Origin: Clostridia bacterium
GTDB taxonomy: Bacteria; Bacillota; Clostridia; Christensenellales; Borkfalkiaceae
Assembly: GCA_021202395.1 (NCBI GenBank)
Contig: JAJQDC010000006.1
Span: 1 to 64,000, forward strand
Reading direction: 5' to 3'
Length of the DNA stretch: 64,000 bases
The notes below the pieces were generated by a model. The model was given only the letters and a program-made list of their open reading frames with translations, ran no database searches and was not told the origin of the DNA. This document shows positions 60,171-64,000 of the stretch, in pieces. The translations under genes were made by a program, and so were the position numbers. The stretch's first letter is position 1, and each line of letters starts with the position of its first letter.

Positions 60171-60265
60171 GGGGGAATACTTTATAGACTACAATTACCG
60201 CTTATATCTGCGTCGGCGCACGGCATTGTGCGGAGCGTTGGACTGTATTTACGATATGTTCCCCC
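60171..60265 (+). other. Possible structured 5' leader
   Basis: GGGGGAA(60171-60177)/TTCCCCC(60259-60265) closing stem, inner hairpin CGCAC-ggcatt-GTGCG (60217-60232). Confidence 0.35.
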
Positions 60266-60279
60266 TTTAAGGAGAGAAC

Positions 60280-60822
60280 ATGGAAGACGTAGAAATACTT
60301 GAACTATTTTCACGCTACGGTATAGACGCAGCGCTGATGGCAGCCGTTGCTGCTGCAATAACCATAGCGCTTAACCGCTTTGTATTCAGCAAACTTGACC
60401 TTTCTGACAGGGCAGAACGGGTTATAAAGCTTTTGCCGTATGCGCTTGGCATACTGTTTTACAGCATATACAGCCTTGCCTGCAACTCGGGCATAAACTG
60501 CTTTTTTGAAAACCTTGCCGATATAGCGCAGCAGGGCATTGCGGTGGGCACGCTCAGCTTTGTGCTTTGCCTTTTATTCAATAAGATAACAAGCAAAAGC
60601 AAAGACGATACCTGCGGTGTAGATGCTGTTGCGGCGCTGATAGACGGCTACATATGCCCCGATTACGCCGATACTGCGGCAAGCCTTTTGTGTGAAGCGA
60701 TGGAAAGCGGAAATACAGAAAGCGTAGACGGGATACTTAAACAGTACGCCGCCGACGGGGTTACCGAAGCCGAGCTTGAAGTTGTTAAAACGCTGATATT
60801 AAATCTTTACGGCGTAAGCTGA
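60280..60822 (+). CDS. Predicted membrane protein of unknown function (180 aa)
   Basis: Three hydrophobic segments; AAGGAGAG before ATG. Confidence 0.65.
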   Translation: MEDVEILELFSRYGIDAALMAAVAAAITIALNRFVFSKLDLSDRAERVIKLLPYALGILFYSIYSLACNSGINCFFENLADIAQQGIAVGTLSFVLCLLFNKITSKSKDDTCGVDAVAALIDGYICPDYADTAASLLCEAMESGNTESVDGILKQYAADGVTEAELEVVKTLILNLYGVS

Positions 60823-60857
60823 AAAATCCTGCCGCGGTATCCGCGGCAGGATTTTTA
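60822..60857. terminator. Bidirectional terminator between convergent genes
   Basis: AAAAATCCTGCCGCGGtatCCGCGGCAGGATTTTT. Confidence 0.85.
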
Positions 60858-62036
60858 TTACCTTGCGCTTTTGATTTTAACGTCAAAATCTATCTGCAGC
60901 ACATCAAAAAGATTGTCTTTAAAGTCTGCATAATGCTTTTTATTATGCGCATATAAGAGCTGCTTTAAGCCGAGCGCGTCGCACCCGCTCTTTGCGCAGA
61001 ATTCTACAAGCGAAGTTATCCTGCCCTTAAGCTCATCTTCAAGCGCTGTCAAAACGCCGTCTTTGATTAAAAGCGTGTCGGCATTGCTCTGTAAAGCGGG
61101 ATTGTTTTCCGCAGCCTGCACGTTTGCTTTGGCGCGGTATTTCACTTTAAGCGTAACGCCGCCGTTTACTTTCAGCTTTAAGCTGCTGCTGTTATTTTTA
61201 AGCCCTGCGGTGTAATTAACCCCGTCATATTCTGCATTCAACACGGCAAGACGTATGCCGCCCATAAGAAGGTTAAACGCAAAAGTTTGCTCTTTATCCA
61301 GCGTGCCTGCATACATTCCTTCAGAAAATACAGCAGTGGTTTCGCAGGTGAACTGCGCGCTGCCCTGTTCGCCGCCGCCCGACTGGCTGCCTTGGGTAGC
61401 AGCCGCCGACGTGGTACCGCCGCTTCCGCTTTGCGTGCACGTTATATATGGCATATATGCCGCTTTACTTTGCGACGCGCCCAGCTGTGCAATAAGCTTT
61501 AAGTTTACCGCCGCCACGTCAGAAGATTTTTTAAGCTCTGCAGACATGGCTCGCTGTATAGCCATAGAAGACATATCGCCGCCCGCAGGCTTTTGTGCCA
61601 AAAGCTCCTTTGCCTGCCCCTGGCAAAGCCCCACAAGGGCTGTTAACGGCACATAGCTGTTGCGGTAAAAATAATCTAACACGGTAAATATATCGCTGCC
61701 CGTACAGCTTTCGCCAAGTATAACAAGGTTACAGAATACCAGCTTTGGGTAAAAGCCCGTTTGTATGTTTATGTCGTTTAACGCTTCGGCAACGGTTGCA
61801 CCCTGCCCCGTTACCTGTGTGTACGTTGCACTGCCTTCACCCGAAGACGGGGTGGGAACTTCTGCCTGGGCAGTAACCTCGTAGCCGCCTTCTGATACGT
61901 CTATACCCACCGCCGTAACGATAGAAGATTTGTGTATATCTACCAGCCCGAAGTCGTTGGTAAAAAATAAAAAGAGCATTGCAATTATTACTATAATATA
62001 AACGGCCTTGCCTGCCGCACGGAATTTTGCTTTCAT
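60858..62036 (-). CDS. Spore germination protein GerC family (Ger(x)C)
   Basis: IHKSSIVTAVGIDVSEGGYEVTAQAEVP; gene order after GerA/GerB-like proteins. Confidence 0.88.
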   Translation of the reverse strand: MKAKFRAAGKAVYIIVIIAMLFLFFTNDFGLVDIHKSSIVTAVGIDVSEGGYEVTAQAEVPTPSSGEGSATYTQVTGQGATVAEALNDINIQTGFYPKLVFCNLVILGESCTGSDIFTVLDYFYRNSYVPLTALVGLCQGQAKELLAQKPAGGDMSSMAIQRAMSAELKKSSDVAAVNLKLIAQLGASQSKAAYMPYITCTQSGSGGTTSAAATQGSQSGGGEQGSAQFTCETTAVFSEGMYAGTLDKEQTFAFNLLMGGIRLAVLNAEYDGVNYTAGLKNNSSSLKLKVNGGVTLKVKYRAKANVQAAENNPALQSNADTLLIKDGVLTALEDELKGRITSLVEFCAKSGCDALGLKQLLYAHNKKHYADFKDNLFDVLQIDFDVKIKSAR

Positions 62037-63106
62037 CTTTTTCCGCTCCTTTTAAGCACCCATGCAAGGCAGGGCAAAAGCAAAGTGAATACCGCAAATA
62101 CATACCACAGTATGTTGCCGTAAACGCCCTGCACCGCCCTGTATTTGTCGTTAAAAATAATAATAAGTACAAGCAGTATAACGTTTATTGCAAGCGATAT
62201 CCACTGCCGCCCCGCCCTTTTGTTTATTGCCGTATAAACGCACTCAGCCGCAAGCTGTATATAAAGTATTATGCCGCACAGCATGGCAATTTCTGTAACG
62301 TACACGGCAATAAGATCTAACCTGCCCGTAACGGACAGCGCCGGGAAAAATATTGCCGTTTTGCTTATTGCAAAGTACTCGTCGGGCGACAGCGCAGAAA
62401 AGACCGAATAAAAGGTAAGAATAAACGCTATAACTATTGCTGCGCCCGCCGCGTAAGACAGAGTGATTTTTGTGCAGTCCCCCTTTTTATATTTAAAGCG
62501 CCCCATAAACATAAGCATTACCGCGCCGTCGGTAAAGGCATACAGCGTGGAATGCACGCCGCGGGCAATATCTTTAACCGGGTTACTGAAAACGGGCAGC
62601 AGCCAGCCTGCGTTGCTTTGGGTAACTGACATAATAAAGATTGCCGCAAACGAAGCAATAAACAGCGGAAAGGCGATATCCGCCGCCCTGCCCGCATTGT
62701 TGAGCCCCTTGCCGCCCATATACGTTGAAAGAAAAAAGAAGGGTATAAACACTATAAGGGCGGGCACGGTATCGTAAAAAATTTCGTGCACAAACAGCTT
62801 TTGTTCGCAAATGGGTATAAACGCCGCCATTACAAAAAATATTGCAAACAGCCACATAAACACTTTGCTTACCGCCGTGCCGAAAGTGTTCTGCAATAGA
62901 TTAAAAAAAGTGCCGTTTGATTTTGAACACAAAAAGGCGGCAGACCACACGGCGGCTATCTGCAATAAATACAAAATTAAAGCGCACACCCACAGATCGT
63001 TTTTTGCAAAATACGCAAGCTGTGCGGGCAGCATTAAAAGTTTACCAGCCGCACTGAACGCTATAAGTATAAAACATATTTGCCTTGTACATAACTGATC
63101 TTTCAT
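62033..63106 (-). CDS. Spore germination protein GerB-type permease
   Basis: MKDQLCTRQICFILIAFSAAGKLLMLPAQLA; ten-TM pattern. Confidence 0.88.
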   Translation of the reverse strand: MKDQLCTRQICFILIAFSAAGKLLMLPAQLAYFAKNDLWVCALILYLLQIAAVWSAAFLCSKSNGTFFNLLQNTFGTAVSKVFMWLFAIFFVMAAFIPICEQKLFVHEIFYDTVPALIVFIPFFFLSTYMGGKGLNNAGRAADIAFPLFIASFAAIFIMSVTQSNAGWLLPVFSNPVKDIARGVHSTLYAFTDGAVMLMFMGRFKYKKGDCTKITLSYAAGAAIVIAFILTFYSVFSALSPDEYFAISKTAIFFPALSVTGRLDLIAVYVTEIAMLCGIILYIQLAAECVYTAINKRAGRQWISLAINVILLVLIIIFNDKYRAVQGVYGNILWYVFAVFTLLLPCLAWVLKRSGKR

Positions 63107-64000
63107 TTCTTTTTCCTGTACCTTACCGTATTTGTGCTGTTAAGCGAAAGCGGCCTTTTTGCAAGGTCAAGCATATCCCCCTTTATAAACCCGTCTGACA
63201 TATCGCGCGGTATCATCGGTGCAAACGGCGCAACAAGCGGCGTGCCGTACACCTGTTCAGATACAAGGTAGCTTATCAAAAACACGGTAAACAGCACTAT
63301 GCCGAACGTGCCTATACTGCCCGCTATTATAAGATATATCCACCTGAGCGTTGCCGTAGTTTCTATAAGGTCGGGTACAACGTAAAGGCATATGGCGGAA
63401 AATGCCACTATAATTATTGCAGGGGTAGATATTATACCCGCAGAAACTGCGGTGTCGCCGAGTACAAGCGCGCCCACTACCGAAAGGGCAAGCCCGACAT
63501 ACTTAGGCATACGGATAGACGCTTCGTTAAGTACTTCCAGCACGAACAGCGTTAAAAACATCTCTATACAGGGCGAAAGTGGCAAGCCAGACACCGAGCT
63601 TGATATATTTAAGAGCAGTTTAAACGGTATAAGCTGCAGTTTGAACAGCTGTGCCGCCACATACAGCCCGGGCAGAATGATGCCTGCGGTAAGCGCGATA
63701 ACGCGCAGCAGGCGCAGCGTTGTGGCGCGGTAGGTGTTTATAAAGTAATCTTCTGACGACTGGAACTCTTCTACAAGCATGTAGGGCACTGTAAGCGCTA
63801 TTGGGGAGCCGTCTGCTATAATGCCCACCCTGCCTTCGCAAAGTTTTGCGCAAAAGATATCGGGCTTTTCGGCATGGGCGCACCGCTTGAACAGAGAATG
63901 CGGGCGTGAAGAGATAAACCTTGCCACGTAAGAAGAATCGGGCACGATGTCTATCTGGTTGTTTTGTATCTGCTCCACTACCTTTTGCGCCACCGAATCG
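63103..64000 (-). CDS. Spore germination protein GerA family, truncated by window edge
   Basis: DGSPIALTVPYMLVEEFQSSEDYFINTYRATTLRLLRVIAL; reading frame open at window end. Confidence 0.9.
   Translation of the reverse strand, partial: DSVAQKVVEQIQNNQIDIVPDSSYVARFISSRPHSLFKRCAHAEKPDIFCAKLCEGRVGIIADGSPIALTVPYMLVEEFQSSEDYFINTYRATTLRLLRVIALTAGIILPGLYVAAQLFKLQLIPFKLLLNISSSVSGLPLSPCIEMFLTLFVLEVLNEASIRMPKYVGLALSVVGALVLGDTAVSAGIISTPAIIIVAFSAICLYVVPDLIETTATLRWIYLIIAGSIGTFGIVLFTVFLISYLVSEQVYGTPLVAPFAPMIPRDMSDGFIKGDMLDLAKRPLSLNSTNTVRYRKKK

Noticed and set aside
62027-62320. Plus-strand ORFs opposite the ger genes
   Set aside because: Antisense shadows; the minus strand encodes a coherent gerA/B/C operon with overlapping stops and starts

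Overview
The window is a mostly housekeeping segment of a probably Firmicutes/Clostridia-like, spore-forming bacterium (lineage is inference). It carries a pgk-tpiA-gpmI glycolytic cluster, secG-rnr-smpB, metA, glnS, fhs, glyQS, metK, comF, ligA, pcrA, rplI, rpsU, queH, argF, trmB and a gerA/B/C-type germination operon cut off at the right edge. Accessory material includes: (i) two copies (57-403 and 47465-47819) of a compact ~350-bp element with convergent consensus promoters, inverted-repeat ends, a 35/36-aa ORF with a strong Shine-Dalgarno, and a bidirectional terminator over the stop codon, which looks like a type I toxin-antitoxin-like module; (ii) a restriction-modification cassette with an HNH protein divergent from a fused m5C + amino-methyltransferase; (iii) a lipoprotein aldo/keto reductase next to a lipoprotein flavodoxin interrupted by an in-frame stop; (iv) an ABC exporter behind a leader terminator; (v) a SAM-I-type riboswitch before metK; (vi) a nested inverted-repeat structure between pgk and tpiA; (vii) several families of MITE-like intergenic repeats, one with covarying tandem hairpins. 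Two genes show likely single-nucleotide frameshifts (NUDIX, CvpA-like). All calls come from reading the sequence; no database search was run.
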